Assembly (NCBI RefSeq): GCF_007827795.1
Contig: NZ_VITI01000001.1
Location: 682,001-746,000 of the forward strand
DNA from: Azospirillum brasilense
GTDB lineage: Bacteria; Pseudomonadota; Alphaproteobacteria; Azospirillales; Azospirillaceae
Direction of reading: 5' to 3'
DNA length: 64,000 nucleotides
Part shown: piece by piece, positions 29,268 through 39,537 of the stretch
How positions within the stretch are numbered: the stretch's first letter is position 1
Layout: each line of letters opens with the position of its first letter
Program-made: the position numbers and the translations under genes
The notes under the pieces: model-generated
Database searches by the model: none
Told to the model about the DNA's origin: nothing
Seen by the model: only the letters and a program-made list of their open reading frames with translations

Positions 29268-30158
29268 TCATTTCGCAATATCCGTAAGGCCGACGCGGAA
29301 CAGCCGCATCATCAGCAGGATGAAGGCGATGCACAGGATCAGCAGGATGAAGGCGTAGGCCGCCCCCTGGTTCCAGTTCCCGCCCTCGAAGAACCAGTTG
29401 TAGATGACCTCGGTGAACCAGCGGCTCTGCGGCCCGCCAAGCAGGGCCGGCACGGCGTAGCTGCCCGCCGCCAGCATGAAGGTCATGATGCAGCCGACCG
29501 CGATGCCCGGCTTGGCGTGGGGAATGACGATGCGGCGGTGGATGCGCAGCCAGCCGGCCCCCAGGTCGCGCGCCGCCTCGATCTGGTTGCGGTCCAGCGA
29601 CTCCATGGCGTTCATGAGCGGGAACACCATGAAGAGGATGTAGACGTAGACCATCCCGATGATGACCCCGGCGTCGCCGCCGAGCAGCCGCTGCGGCTCC
29701 GAATAGAGGCCGAGCCCGACCAGAAGCGCGTTCAGCGGCCCGTTGAAGGCCAGGATGATGTACCAGGCGAAGGTGCGCAGCAGCTCGTTGATCCAGAAGG
29801 GCACCACGAGCATCAACACGAGCAGCGGCAGGCGCCGCCGCGGCGCCACCTGCGCCATGTAGAAGGCGACGGGGTAGCAGACCGCCAGCGTCACCGCCGT
29901 GACGAGGCTGCTCGCCCAGATCGTCTTCAGGAAGATCGCCAGATGGATCTGGTTGGTCCACAGCGTCGCATAGTTGCGCAGCGTGTAGACGTCCTCCGGC
30001 CCGCGGGCCTTGCTGGGCGGCAGCGACGGGCGGAAGGAGAAATCCACCATCAGCAACTGCGGCAGCACGACCAGCAGCAGCAGCCACGCGGCCACCGCCA
30101 GCAGGATCGCCGCGGTCAACACCGGACCGTACCGGCGCAGCACGCCGCCCATGACCAC
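29268..30158 (-). CDS. potH: Polyamine-type ABC transporter permease (PotB/PotH-like)
   Basis: A 296-aa inner-membrane permease with six helices, a long first periplasmic loop (about residues 40-80, YTLRNYATLWTNQIHLAIFLKT) and the EAA loop EAARDLGAGWLRIHRRIVIPHAKPGI. This is the PotB/PotH half of the importer. It is cut off from its presumed potA and potD partners by the oppositely oriented copper cassette at 30295-32933. Confidence 0.85.
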   Translation of the reverse strand: MVMGGVLRRYGPVLTAAILLAVAAWLLLLVVLPQLLMVDFSFRPSLPPSKARGPEDVYTLRNYATLWTNQIHLAIFLKTIWASSLVTAVTLAVCYPVAFYMAQVAPRRRLPLLVLMLVVPFWINELLRTFAWYIILAFNGPLNALLVGLGLYSEPQRLLGGDAGVIIGMVYVYILFMVFPLMNAMESLDRNQIEAARDLGAGWLRIHRRIVIPHAKPGIAVGCIMTFMLAAGSYAVPALLGGPQSRWFTEVIYNWFFEGGNWNQGAAYAFILLILCIAFILLMMRLFRVGLTDIAK

Positions 30159-30294
30159 TCCCCCACCCGCCCAGGTTCTAGGATCGAAAGCCTCTCATGA
30201 CCACGGGCCGGAGCGCAAGCGAGGCCATGCCCCGGCAAATAGCCACACGTTTATTGCCTTTTTTCGAGGCTTGGACTGTGCCCATAGTGGCCTC

Positions 30295-30720
30295 ATGCGT
30301 GCATGGCGGACATCCGGCGTGATGAGGGAGGCAACAGCGTGGGTCGCCGCGCTGGTGCTGGTCTTCCACGCCCTGGTCATGGCCACCCACGTCCCGGCGC
30401 CGCTGGCCAAGGTGCTGGCGGAGTCGGCTCCGTTCGCCATGGCGGAGTCCATCTGCCATTCGGGTCCCGCGCCCGACGCCTCCGCCGCGCCGCACACCGA
30501 CCATGGCCCCGCTCCCGACGGCACGCCGGGCCACGTCACCTATTGCCCGATCTGCCTGTCGCTGGGCGGCGGGTCCCTGTTGGGTCCGGTCCTGGCGCCG
30601 GCCCCGCTGCCGCCGGCCGGGATCGTGCTGGCCGCCGTTCCGCTGCCCGCCGACGACGAGGCCGGGGCCGGGCGAACCCCGCGCGCCTTCTCCGCAAGGG
30701 CGCCTCCGGTGGGTGTCTGA
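30295..30720 (+). CDS. DUF2946-type exported protein with CPIC motif
   Basis: A 141-aa small exported or membrane protein. A hydrophobic helix (about residues 14-33) is followed by a His/Pro/Ala-rich stretch and HVTYCPICLSLGG (about 82-94), the DUF2946-like pattern often found with copper genes. An alternative ATG at 30322 would shorten it by nine residues. It begins a copper cassette with ycnI and copCD, 38 bases before the next start. A copper-related role is inferred from its neighbours and the Cys-x-x-Cys. Confidence 0.7.
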   Translation: MRAWRTSGVMREATAWVAALVLVFHALVMATHVPAPLAKVLAESAPFAMAESICHSGPAPDASAAPHTDHGPAPDGTPGHVTYCPICLSLGGGSLLGPVLAPAPLPPAGIVLAAVPLPADDEAGAGRTPRAFSARAPPVGV

Positions 30721-30758
30721 ACCGACACCCTCAGACAGACCCACACCGGAGAGTTTCC

Positions 30759-31286
30759 ATGATCCGCAACACCCGCGGCGCCCTGCTGGCCGCCGCCGTC
30801 CTCGCTTGCCTGCCCCTGTCCGCCGCCCTCGCCCACACCACGCTGGAGACCAAGCAGGCCCCCGCCGCCAGCACCTACAAGGGCGTGCTGCGCGTCGGCC
30901 ATGGCTGCGGCGCCTCCCCCACCATCGCCCTGCGCGTGCAGATCCCGGAGGGGGTCATCGCGGTGAAGCCGATGCCCAAGCCCGGCTGGACCCTGACGAC
31001 CAAGGAGGGCCAATACGCCAAGGCCTATGATTACTACGGCGAGTCGCTGAGCAAGGGCGTCACCGAGATCGCCTGGACCGGCGGCTCGCTGCCCGACGCC
31101 CATTACGACGAGTTCGTCTTCCGCGCCCGCCTGCCCGACGCCGCTCCCGGCACCGTGGTCTATTTCCCCGTGGTGCAGGAGTGCGAGACGGGCGTGCACC
31201 GCTGGATCGAGATCCCGGAACCGGGCAAGACCGACCACGACTACAAGGAGCCGGCCCCCGGCGTCACCCTGACCGCCAAGCCGTAA
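30759..31286 (+). CDS. ycnI: YcnI-family (DUF1775) copper-binding protein
   Basis: A 175-aa exported protein. The signal peptide ends with ALA before His25 (AALA-HTTLE), so the mature protein would start with a histidine, as in known YcnI proteins that bind Cu(II) with a histidine brace. The family motifs YKGVLRVGHGCGASPT and GWTLTTKEG with its Trp follow. It lacks the C-terminal membrane anchor found in some homologues. It lies between the DUF2946-type gene and copCD. Confidence 0.85.
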   Translation: MIRNTRGALLAAAVLACLPLSAALAHTTLETKQAPAASTYKGVLRVGHGCGASPTIALRVQIPEGVIAVKPMPKPGWTLTTKEGQYAKAYDYYGESLSKGVTEIAWTGGSLPDAHYDEFVFRARLPDAAPGTVVYFPVVQECETGVHRWIEIPEPGKTDHDYKEPAPGVTLTAKP

Positions 31287-31301
31287 GGGAAGGGAAAACG
31301 C

Positions 31302-32933
31302 ATGCGCCGGCTGGTCGTGGGGTGGATCGCCGCCCTGATGCTGCTGTCCCTGTCCGCACCGGCCCTGGCGCATGCCGTGCTGGTGGAGAGCGCCCCGGAG
31401 GACGGGGCACGGCTCGACGGCCCGCCCGCCGAGGCCGTTCTGCGCTTCAACGAGCCGGTGCGTCCGGTCTCGGTGAAGCTGATCGGCCCCGGCGGGGCGG
31501 AGCTTCCCCTGCCCGCCGCGTCCGCCGCCGGGGATGGGGCGCTGCGCGTCGCCCTGCCCGGCGGGCTGGCGGTGGGGACCCACATCCTCAGCTACCGCGT
31601 CAGCTCGGCGGACGGCCATCCGGTCGCCGGATCGCTCCTGTTCGGGATCGGTGCGGAACCGGAACGACCGGTGGAACTGGGGGGTGAGACGCCGCCGGCC
31701 ACGCTGCTCGCCGCCGCCGCGCTGCGGGCGCTCCATTACGGAAGCCTGCTCGCCGCGGTCGGCGGCGGACTGTTCCTGGTGCTGGTGGCGGGGCGGTGGA
31801 GTCCGCTGAACCGCCGCCTGCGCCCCGGCCTGTGCCTTGGCGTCGGCGTCGCCGCCCTGGTGGCGGTGCTGAACGCCGGGCTGGCTGGCGCGGTGCTGGA
31901 AGGGGCGCCGCTGTCCGCCCTGGCCAGCGCCCCGCCCTGGAGCGCCGGCCTGACCAGCACGGCGGGGCCGAGCGTCCTCCTGGCCCTGCTCAGCCTGATC
32001 GCCGCCGCGCTGGGGCTGGCGCTGGAAGACCGCGGGACGGCGGGCCGCGTCCTGCTCGTCGCCGGGGCGGTCGGGGCGGCGCTGGCGCTCGCCGCCACCG
32101 GCCACGCCGCGACCGCGGAGCCGCGCTGGCTCAGCGTGCCTCTGGTGGCTCTGCACGGTCTGGCGGTGGCCTTCTGGATCGGCGGCTTCTGGCCGCTGGC
32201 GGTGCTGCTGCGGACGGAGCCGCCGGCCGAGTCGCTGCGGCTGGTCCGGTGCTTCTCGGGCTGGGCGGTTCCGGCGGTGGCCGTCCTGCTGCTGGCCGGG
32301 GCGGGGCTGAGCGCGCTGCAGCTCGCCGACCCGCGCGCCATCCTGACCACCGCCTACGGCCAGATCTGGACGGCCAAGATCGTCTGCGCGCTGGCCCTGC
32401 TGGCGCTGGCCGCTTTCAATCGGTGGCGGCTGACCCCGCGGCTGGAGGTCATGGGCGGACAGGCGGCGGCCCGGCTGCGCGCCAGCGTCCACACGGAGAT
32501 GGTGGTGGCGGCGCTGGTCGTGCTGTTCACCGCCGGGCTGGGCACCACGCCGCCGCCGCGCACCCAGGCCCTGCCGGTCTTCGCCGAGAAGCCGGCGGGC
32601 TTCAGCACCGCGGTCGTGGCGCGCGGGCGCACGGCCATCGTCACGGTGACCCCGGCGACGCCGGGACCGAACCGCATCGAGATGCGCCTGACGGGACCGG
32701 ACGGCGCGCCGCTCGACGCGCTGGAGGTGTCGGCGGAGCTGGCCCTGCCCGCCGCCGGGATCGAGGGCATCACCCGCCCCCTGCGCAAGGTGGCGCCCGG
32801 CGTCTACGCGGCGGACGGCATGGTCCTGCCGGTGGCCGGGGCCTGGGCGGTGCGGCTCGACGCGCTGGTCAGCGACTTCGAGAAGGTGCCATTCCGCGCG
32901 GCGGTGCCCGTGGCGGTACCGGTCGGCCGCTGA
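31302..32933 (+). CDS. copCD: CopC-CopD fusion copper resistance/uptake protein
   Basis: A 543-aa fusion. A signal peptide precedes the mature N-terminal His (PALA-HAVLVESAPEDG) of a CopC domain (about residues 24-115) with FNEPVRP and SSADGHPVAGSLLFGIG. The CopD-type membrane domain (about 140-400) has eight hydrophobic helices. The C-terminal part (about 410-543) is a beta-rich domain like those following CopD in some proteins. It would move copper across the periplasm and inner membrane. It ends six bases before the convergent potA stop. Confidence 0.88.
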   Translation: MRRLVVGWIAALMLLSLSAPALAHAVLVESAPEDGARLDGPPAEAVLRFNEPVRPVSVKLIGPGGAELPLPAASAAGDGALRVALPGGLAVGTHILSYRVSSADGHPVAGSLLFGIGAEPERPVELGGETPPATLLAAAALRALHYGSLLAAVGGGLFLVLVAGRWSPLNRRLRPGLCLGVGVAALVAVLNAGLAGAVLEGAPLSALASAPPWSAGLTSTAGPSVLLALLSLIAAALGLALEDRGTAGRVLLVAGAVGAALALAATGHAATAEPRWLSVPLVALHGLAVAFWIGGFWPLAVLLRTEPPAESLRLVRCFSGWAVPAVAVLLLAGAGLSALQLADPRAILTTAYGQIWTAKIVCALALLALAAFNRWRLTPRLEVMGGQAAARLRASVHTEMVVAALVVLFTAGLGTTPPPRTQALPVFAEKPAGFSTAVVARGRTAIVTVTPATPGPNRIEMRLTGPDGAPLDALEVSAELALPAAGIEGITRPLRKVAPGVYAADGMVLPVAGAWAVRLDALVSDFEKVPFRAAVPVAVPVGR

Positions 32934-32939
32934 TTGCGG

Positions 32940-34001
<1,062 letters not shown>

Positions 34002-34020
34002 AGGCACCTGATTTGATCGC

Positions 34021-34216
34021 TTGCCGCCACAACCCCAGCCCTCTCCCCTCTGGGGAGAAGGTGGCCCGGAGGGCCGGTGAGGGCGTTGCGCGTGGCGGTA
34101 CGTCCGGCAAAAGAACATCCCCCTCACCCTAACCCTCTCCCCGCTTTCGGCGGACCAAAGGTCCGCCTGTCGCGTCAGCGCAAACTTCGTTTGCGCGAGA
34201 GCGGAGGGGAGAGGGG
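34021..34216. repeat. Cluster of palindromic elements between potD and potA
   Basis: Several hairpins are packed here. TCTCCCC (34042-34048) pairs with GGGGAGA (34052-34058). An outer arm CCCTCTCCCC (34133-34142) pairs with GGGGAGAGGG (34206-34215). Two internal perfect hairpins lie inside: GGCGGACC/GGTCCGCC (34149-34156, 34160-34167) and GCGCAAAC/GTTTGCGC (34178-34185, 34189-34196). The cluster looks like dispersed palindromic repeats, and could make potD mRNA more stable than potA. Confidence 0.65.
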
Positions 34217-34242
34217 ACACGGGGGACAGGAAAGGAGAATTG

Positions 34243-35427
34243 TCACGCCGCCAGGAAGCGGTCCTGGTACTCGTTGCGGATGGAGACGTACCAGGCCTCC
34301 TGGATCGGCCACCACCACAGCTTCTGCAGCGCGTCGCCCGGATAGGCGTCGGCGAAGAACTGCTTGTTCAGGTCGGACAGATGCGCCTCCGCCCCGACCG
34401 CCGTGCTGGAGATGCCGGAATGGTTGGTGTAGAGGGCGCCCGCCTCCGGCGTGTAGAACCAGTTGATCCAGGCGTAGGCCTGCTCCAGGTTCGCCGCCTT
34501 GGCCGGAATCGCGAAGCCCTCCATCCAGGCCAGCGCCCCTTCCTTCGGCGCCAGGAAGCGGATCGGCAGCCCCTCCTTGCGCAGGGCGACCGCGGACGAG
34601 TCCCAGGTCTGGCCGATCACGCAACCGTTGGTGCGGAAGGCGCCCTGGGCCTCGTTCTCGTTCGACCAGAACTGGCCGATGGCCTTCTTGTTGGCGGCGG
34701 CGACCTGAAGGATCGCGTCGAAGTTGGCCCGCGCCTTCGCCTCGTCCTTGAACTGCTCGCGGATCGGGTGGGGCAGCTTGCCCTGGCCTTCCAGCCACAG
34801 ACCGATGCCGATCAGGCCGGAATGGCCGCGCACCGTCACCTTGCCCGCATGCTCCGGCTTCCACAGGTCGCCGTAGCTGGCGGTGCCGTAGGTCAGCGGC
34901 GCCTTGGCCTGGTCATAGGCGATGGCCTCCGTCCCCCAGTCGGCGGGGGCGAAGAAGCGCTTGCCGCCGACCACGCCGCCCATGGCGGCGGAGCCTTCGA
35001 CCGCCGACTTCAGGCAGCCGTCCCACTTGACCTTCGACTCATCCAGCGGCTGGACCAGCTCGAACTCCACATAGTTCGGCACGCGGTCGACCGTGGGGTG
35101 GATGATGTCGAAGCCGGCGCCGCCCGTGGCCTTGAGCTGGTTCAGCAGCTCGTCGTTGGTGCCGTATTCGGTCAGGCTGGCCTTGATGCCGGTCTTCTTC
35201 TCGAAGTCGGCCAGCATGTCCGGGTTGATGTAGCCGGCCCAGGAGAAGATCTTGACGCTGCCCGACGCGGCGCGGCCCTCGCGCAGGATGAAGGGGCCGA
35301 CGGCGGCGACGCCCGCGGCGGCGGCGGTCCCCTGGAGCAGCAGGCGGCGGGTGAAGCCCTTGGCGGCGCGCTGCGTCTCGGCGCTGCAGCGCTGTTCCAG
35401 GCTGGTGGTTTCCGGAACCTTGGTCAT
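34243..35427 (-). CDS. potD: Polyamine-type ABC transporter substrate-binding protein (PotD-like)
   Basis: A 394-aa periplasmic binding protein. The N-terminus carries a twin-arginine-like signal (FTRRLLLQGTAAAAGVAAVGPF, about residues 26-47) after a hydrophilic lead. The mature part starts with SGSVKIFSWAGYINPDMLADFEKKTG, the PotD/PotF family pattern. The substrate may be spermidine, putrescine or another cationic amine; ligand residues cannot be settled by eye. It is first in the gene order and starts from the 181-base gap after dnaA. Confidence 0.88.
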   Translation of the reverse strand: MTKVPETTSLEQRCSAETQRAAKGFTRRLLLQGTAAAAGVAAVGPFILREGRAASGSVKIFSWAGYINPDMLADFEKKTGIKASLTEYGTNDELLNQLKATGGAGFDIIHPTVDRVPNYVEFELVQPLDESKVKWDGCLKSAVEGSAAMGGVVGGKRFFAPADWGTEAIAYDQAKAPLTYGTASYGDLWKPEHAGKVTVRGHSGLIGIGLWLEGQGKLPHPIREQFKDEAKARANFDAILQVAAANKKAIGQFWSNENEAQGAFRTNGCVIGQTWDSSAVALRKEGLPIRFLAPKEGALAWMEGFAIPAKAANLEQAYAWINWFYTPEAGALYTNHSGISSTAVGAEAHLSDLNKQFFADAYPGDALQKLWWWPIQEAWYVSIRNEYQDRFLAA

Positions 35428-35608
35428 GGCACCTGCTCTCCCCTTTTCTTATTGGCCCGAAATCATGCCGGCCATGTCGATCGCGGGGCCGGCCGCGGGG
35501 CCGGTCCAGCCGGACTCCGCCGCAGCGGCAACTGTGCCGCGATATCCGGGCGCCGTCCATGGCTCAAGCGGGAGTGGGCGCAAACTTCATCGACCTGTAA
35601 CGGCCCGC

Positions 35609-37138
35609 TCAGCTCTCCAGCATGCGGCGGAGAAGCTCGACGTCCTCGGCGAAGGCGGGGTCGGTGGTGCGCAGCTCCTCCACCTTCTTCACCGCGTGCA
35701 TCACGGTGGTGTGGTCGCGCCCGCCGAACTTGCGCCCGATCTCCGGCAGGGAGCGGGCGGTGAGCTGCTTGGCGAGGTACATGGCGACCTGCCGCGGCCG
35801 GGCCACGGCGCGGGCGCGGCGGGCCGAATGCATGTCGGCAACGCGGATGTTGAAATGCTCCGCCACCCGCTTCTGGATCTCGTCGATGGTGACGCGGCGG
35901 TCGTTGGCGCGCAGCAGGTCGTGCAGCACCTCCTGCGTCGATTCCAGCGAGATGGCCCGGCCGACCAGCTCGGCGTGCGCGACGATGCGGTTCAGCGCCC
36001 CTTCCAGCTCGCGCACGTTGGACGTGATCTTATGGGCGAGGAACTCCAGCACCTTCAGCGGGATGGCCGCGTTCAGCGCGTCCGCCTTGGCCTGGAGGAT
36101 GCCCAGCCGCAGCTCGTAGGTGGTCGGGTGGATGTCCGCGACGAGGCCCCAGCCGAGGCGGGAGCGCAGCCGCTCCTCCATGCCTTCCAGGTCGGACGGG
36201 CTCTTGTCGGCGGAGATGATGACCTGACGGTTCTGGTCCACCAGCGCGTTGAAGGTGTGGAAGAACTCCTCCTGGGTGCTGTCCTTGCCGCTGATGAACT
36301 GCACGTCGTCGATCATCAGCACGTCCACCGAGCGGAACTGCTGCTTGAAGGCCATGGTGTCCTTGAAGCGCAACGCCCGGATGAACTGGTACATGAACTT
36401 TTCCGCCGACAGGTAGATCACCTTGCGGTTCGGATCGTTCCGCCTGATCTGCCAGGCGATGGCGTGCATCAGGTGGGTCTTGCCCAGCCCGACCCCGCCG
36501 TAGAGGAACAGCGGGTTGAAGGTGACCGAGGTGGCGTCGGCGACGCGCCGGGCGGCGGCGTGGGCCAGCTCGTTCGGCTTGCCCACCACGAAATTCTCGA
36601 AGGTGAAGCGGGGGTCCAGCGGGGCGGAGATGTCGGTCCGGTCCTCCAGCACCGAGGCGACCGCCGTGGGCGACTCGTCCGACGCGAAGGAGGGCGGCCC
36701 CGCCGAATAGGAGGACCCGATGTAGGAGTTGGCGCCGTAGGAGGGGGATTGGCTGAGCGCCGCGGCCCGCGGGGCGGGCACCGGGGGAACCGGGCCACCG
36801 CCGACAGTGCCGTCGGCCGCATCCGAATCGCGCGATGACCCGCTCGCGCCCTCGTCCGACGTCAGCATGGACGGGGCGTTGGCCGAGGCGACCACGACGT
36901 CGATGGACAGGACGTCCGGATTCTCGCCGGCCCACAGGTTGCGGATGCGGTCGGCGTAATGGGTCAGCACCCAGTCGCGCATGAAGCGGGTGGGCACGAC
37001 GATGCGCACCTCCCCGCCGCGGATGCCGGCGAAGGAAAGCGGCTGCAGCCAGCTGCGGTAGGCGATCTCGCCCACCTCGTCCTTGAGGCGGCCCCGGATG
37101 CGGGCCCACTGCTGATCCAACGACGCGCCGACCGACAT
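35609..37138 (-). CDS. dnaA: Chromosomal replication initiator protein DnaA
   Basis: A 509-aa initiator. Domain I (about residues 1-85) binds helicase or DiaA-like partners, and domain II (about 90-170) is a low-complexity Pro/Ser/Gly linker. The AAA+ domain has [17 protein letters not shown], Walker [11 protein letters not shown] and Walker [10 protein letters not shown]. Domain IV ends with the DnaA-box-binding signature [18 protein letters not shown]. The frame is open to 37192, but the ATG at 37138 fits the family. Upstream lies a 632-base gap toward rpsT. Confidence 0.97.
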   Translation of the reverse strand: MSVGASLDQQWARIRGRLKDEVGEIAYRSWLQPLSFAGIRGGEVRIVVPTRFMRDWVLTHYADRIRNLWAGENPDVLSIDVVVASANAPSMLTSDEGASGSSRDSDAADGTVGGGPVPPVPAPRAAALSQSPSYGANSYIGSSYSAGPPSFASDESPTAVASVLEDRTDISAPLDPRFTFENFVVGKPNELAHAAARRVADATSVTFNPLFLYGGVGLGKTHLMHAIAWQIRRNDPNRKVIYLSAEKFMYQFIRALRFKDTMAFKQQFRSVDVLMIDDVQFISGKDSTQEEFFHTFNALVDQNRQVIISADKSPSDLEGMEERLRSRLGWGLVADIHPTTYELRLGILQAKADALNAAIPLKVLEFLAHKITSNVRELEGALNRIVAHAELVGRAISLESTQEVLHDLLRANDRRVTIDEIQKRVAEHFNIRVADMHSARRARAVARPRQVAMYLAKQLTARSLPEIGRKFGGRDHTTVMHAVKKVEELRTTDPAFAEDVELLRRMLES

Positions 37139-37770
37139 GCTTCCCCTACCCCGCTCCTTTCCCCCCGGACGGCCCCGCGCCGCAGGGGGCACCGTCCCGC
37201 TCGACTGAACACCGGACCCCTCAACTTAGGCCCCTTAACTTAGGCATCGCGCCTTCAAAACGTTCCTCTCCTGAAGACTCCAACGGTGGATGCCTCCCAA
37301 CTGGGCGGCAATACTATCCCTTCGGCGAAGTTGGACTCCGCCTTTGCCACGTCGAGTTTTAAGAAAAGCATCGCTCCAGGAGCAACGGGTTGAGTCGAGC
37401 TTCTTGAGCGTCCCGCAGCGTTGCCCGCCGCTTTGAACGTCTCCGTCCTTTAGCAAACGGCGCGTGACATTAAAGGCAACATCAGTGCGCCATTCCCAAC
37501 GGATCGAAAGTCTAATCAGCCGCCCTCGCCGTGGCAATAGGACAGAAAGCGAACGGTCCGGACTGCGGCAAAAATCACGCAACCCCTCCGAAACCGCCCC
37601 TGCCTTCACGAAAGACCAGGACCGCCGGGAGCGAATCGCCGCCCAGCAGCCGCGCTCCCTGCCCAACCGGAGTTCTGCCGGAGGACTCGGAAAGAACGGA
37701 GACTGTACTTATCAAAAACGCAAAAAGCCGCGCCCAGAACTGGTGCGCGGCTTTATAACGCCGAGTAAAC
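37139..37770. other. Long dnaA-rpsT intergenic region
   Basis: This is the longest gap in the window (632 bases), visibly less GC-rich than the genes around it. It contains the rpsT terminator (37724-37754), a short direct repeat AACTTAGGC (37223-37231 and 37237-37245), and four GANTC sites (37276, 37334, 37392, 37684) of the CcrM type. No consensus DnaA box (TTATCCACA) was found. The dnaA promoter must be here. I see no convincing gene in it. Confidence 0.55.
37724..37754 (-). terminator. Rho-independent terminator of rpsT
   Basis: AAAGCCGCGC (37724-37733) pairs with GCGCGGCTTT (37745-37754), with CAG/CTG pairing in the loop. On the minus strand it follows the rpsT stop by 16 bases, and the tail TTTTTGCGTTTTTG is T-rich. 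Confidence 0.9.
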
Positions 37771-38031
37771 TCAGAGAGCCTTGATGCGGGCCGACAGGCG
37801 CGACAGCTTGCGCGACACGGTGTTCTTGTGCAGAACGCCCTTGGAGGCTCCACGCATCATTTCCGGCTGCGCGGCCTTGAAAGCCTCAGCGGCTTCAGCC
37901 TTGTTGCCGGACGAGATCGCCGTCTCGACCTTCTTCACGAAGGTACGGATACGACTGACGCGGTTACGGTTGATCTCCGTACGACGCGCGGTTTGACGAA
38001 TGCGCTTTTCAGCAGACTTATGATTGGCCAT
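37771..38031 (-). CDS. rpsT: 30S ribosomal protein S20
   Basis: An 86-aa basic helical protein with the S20 N-terminus [22 protein letters not shown] and the C-terminal [19 protein letters not shown]. It binds 16S rRNA early in small-subunit assembly. A near-consensus promoter lies upstream and a strong terminator follows immediately, so it is a single-gene unit. Confidence 0.98.
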   Translation of the reverse strand: MANHKSAEKRIRQTARRTEINRNRVSRIRTFVKKVETAISSGNKAEAAEAFKAAQPEMMRGASKGVLHKNTVSRKLSRLSARIKAL

Positions 38032-38076
38032 GAAAACCCTACTCCGGACGACACGCCTGTCCCAGTGCGAGGGGGC

Positions 38077-38105
38077 CTTATACGCTCCAGCCGAATGAGA
38101 GTCAA
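38077..38105 (-). promoter_or_regulatory. Sigma-70 promoter of rpsT
   Basis: On the minus strand TTGACT (38100-38105) and TATAAG (38077-38082) are separated by exactly 17 bases. The start codon is 46 bases downstream of the -10. A GANTC methylation site overlaps the -35 (GAGTC at 38099-38103). Confidence 0.88.
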
Positions 38106-38204
38106 GGCACCGTCCAACACTGTTTTTCGGCAAAGGATAGATTACGAGATCTTGACGGATTTCTGGTCCTCCCCCGCTAGATACGGGGGAGGAGTCGGGG
38201 GATG

Positions 38205-38981
38205 TCAGCGATGCTTCCAATCCGGCTGACGCTTCTCGGCGAAGGCGGCCATGCCTTCCTTCTGGTCTTCGATGGCAAAAGTCGAGTGGAAGATTCGGCG
38301 CTCGACCCGGATGCCCTCGGACATGGTGGTCTCGTAGGCGGCGTTGACGGCGTCCTTGGCCATCATGACGACCGGGCGCGAGAGCTTGGCGATCTTCTCG
38401 GCGACCCGCACCGCCTCGTCCACCAGATCCGCCGCCGGCACGATGCGGCTGACGAGGCCGGCGCGCTCGGCCTCGGCGGCGTCCATCAGGCGGCCGGTCA
38501 GGCACATCTCCATGGCCTTGGACTTGCCGACGAAGCGGGTCAGGCGCTGCGTGCCGCCGGCGCCGGGGATGGTGCCGATGGTGATCTCCGGCTGGCCGAA
38601 CTTGGCGGTGTCGGCGGCCAGGATGAAGTCGGCCATCATCGCCAGCTCGCAGCCGCCGCCCAGCGCGTAGCCGGCGACCGCGGCGATGGTCGGCTTGCGG
38701 CACTTGGCCAGCCGCTCCCACTTGGCGGTGATGAAGTTGGCCTTGTAGACGTCCATGTAGGAGAAGTTCTGCATCTCCTTGATGTCGGCGCCGGCGGCGA
38801 AGGCCTTCTCCGAACCCGTGACCACGATGGCGCCGACGGAGTCGTCGGCCTCCAGCGCGTCCAGCGCCTGGCCCAGCTCGGTCACCAGCAGGTCGGACAG
38901 CGCGTTCAGCGCCTTGGGCCGGTTCAGCGTGACGAGCCCGACCGGTCCGCGGGTTTCGACGAGAATGGTTTCGTACGGCAT
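38205..38981 (-). CDS. Enoyl-CoA hydratase
   Basis: A 258-aa crotonase-fold enzyme. The oxyanion-hole segments are [11 protein letters not shown] (about 60-70) and [15 protein letters not shown] (about 103-117), with the catalytic glutamates expected near [19 protein letters not shown] (about 131-149). It hydrates 2-enoyl-CoA in beta-oxidation. The length and motifs match short-chain enoyl-CoA hydratase (FadB1/EchA-like). Its position next to rpsT and mutM near dnaA is a common alphaproteobacterial arrangement. Confidence 0.93.
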   Translation of the reverse strand: MPYETILVETRGPVGLVTLNRPKALNALSDLLVTELGQALDALEADDSVGAIVVTGSEKAFAAGADIKEMQNFSYMDVYKANFITAKWERLAKCRKPTIAAVAGYALGGGCELAMMADFILAADTAKFGQPEITIGTIPGAGGTQRLTRFVGKSKAMEMCLTGRLMDAAEAERAGLVSRIVPAADLVDEAVRVAEKIAKLSRPVVMMAKDAVNAAYETTMSEGIRVERRIFHSTFAIEDQKEGMAAFAEKRQPDWKHR

Positions 38982-39061
38982 GATGCAGCAGGCTCCCGTG
39001 GTTTGCCCCCTCGCTCCAAGGCGGGGGTGCTTCTGGTTTGCTCTTGGTCTCTTTTGGAGGA

Positions 39062-39523
39062 TCAGCGCGGAATCAGCGAGAAGCGGACCACCGTGGCCGC
39101 CGCCTTCTGGACGGTGGCGCGGGCCGGCTCGACGAATTCCAGGCGCAGTTCCTCGCCCTCCCGCAGGAAACTGGCGCTTCCGCCCGCCCGTTGCGGGGCG
39201 CGGCTCCAGCCGAGCTGCGGCATGGTCTGGTTGTAGAAGGTCAGGACCGCGTTGCGGTCCATGGCGCCCGCCATGACGGACTGCGCGATGCGTCCGGCGG
39301 GCTTGTCGAAGACCAGCGGCGCCTCCTCGGCGGGGGCGAGGCCCGGCATGACCGGCACGTCCCCCATGCCTTCGACGTAGCGGGCGGAGTCGGCGCGGGC
39401 GGAGTCGGCCGCCCAGGCGGACGAGGTTGCGGGCAATGGAACCCCGGCCAGACCCGCAAGGGCGGGGCCGGCGAGGAGGAGGGCGGCGAGCGTCGCCCTC
39501 GCGGTGGCCGATGGAGCCGTCAT
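39062..39523 (-). CDS. Exported protein of unknown function
   Basis: A 153-aa protein with a Sec signal peptide ([21 protein letters not shown], probable cleavage after SAWA near residue 39). The mature part carries [16 protein letters not shown], then [10 protein letters not shown]...[13 protein letters not shown], and ends SLIPR, a pattern I know from uncharacterised alphaproteobacterial exported proteins. The ATG at 39523 has GGAGGGT upstream. It lies between the enoyl-CoA hydratase and mutM, 14 bases after the mutM stop. A much longer open frame upstream is a shadow of mutM and the TPR genes. Confidence 0.7.
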   Translation of the reverse strand: MTAPSATARATLAALLLAGPALAGLAGVPLPATSSAWAADSARADSARYVEGMGDVPVMPGLAPAEEAPLVFDKPAGRIAQSVMAGAMDRNAVLTFYNQTMPQLGWSRAPQRAGGSASFLREGEELRLEFVEPARATVQKAAATVVRFSLIPR

Positions 39524-39537
39524 ACCCTCCACGTATA

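Noticed and set aside
37235..37666. A 143-codon minus-strand frame upstream of dnaA
   Set aside because: Sequence lacks any recognisable pattern, no ribosome site is visible, and the region has intergenic composition.
37139..37770. Replication origin with DnaA boxes
   Set aside because: No match to TTATCCACA or close variants was found, so only a general description of the region is given.
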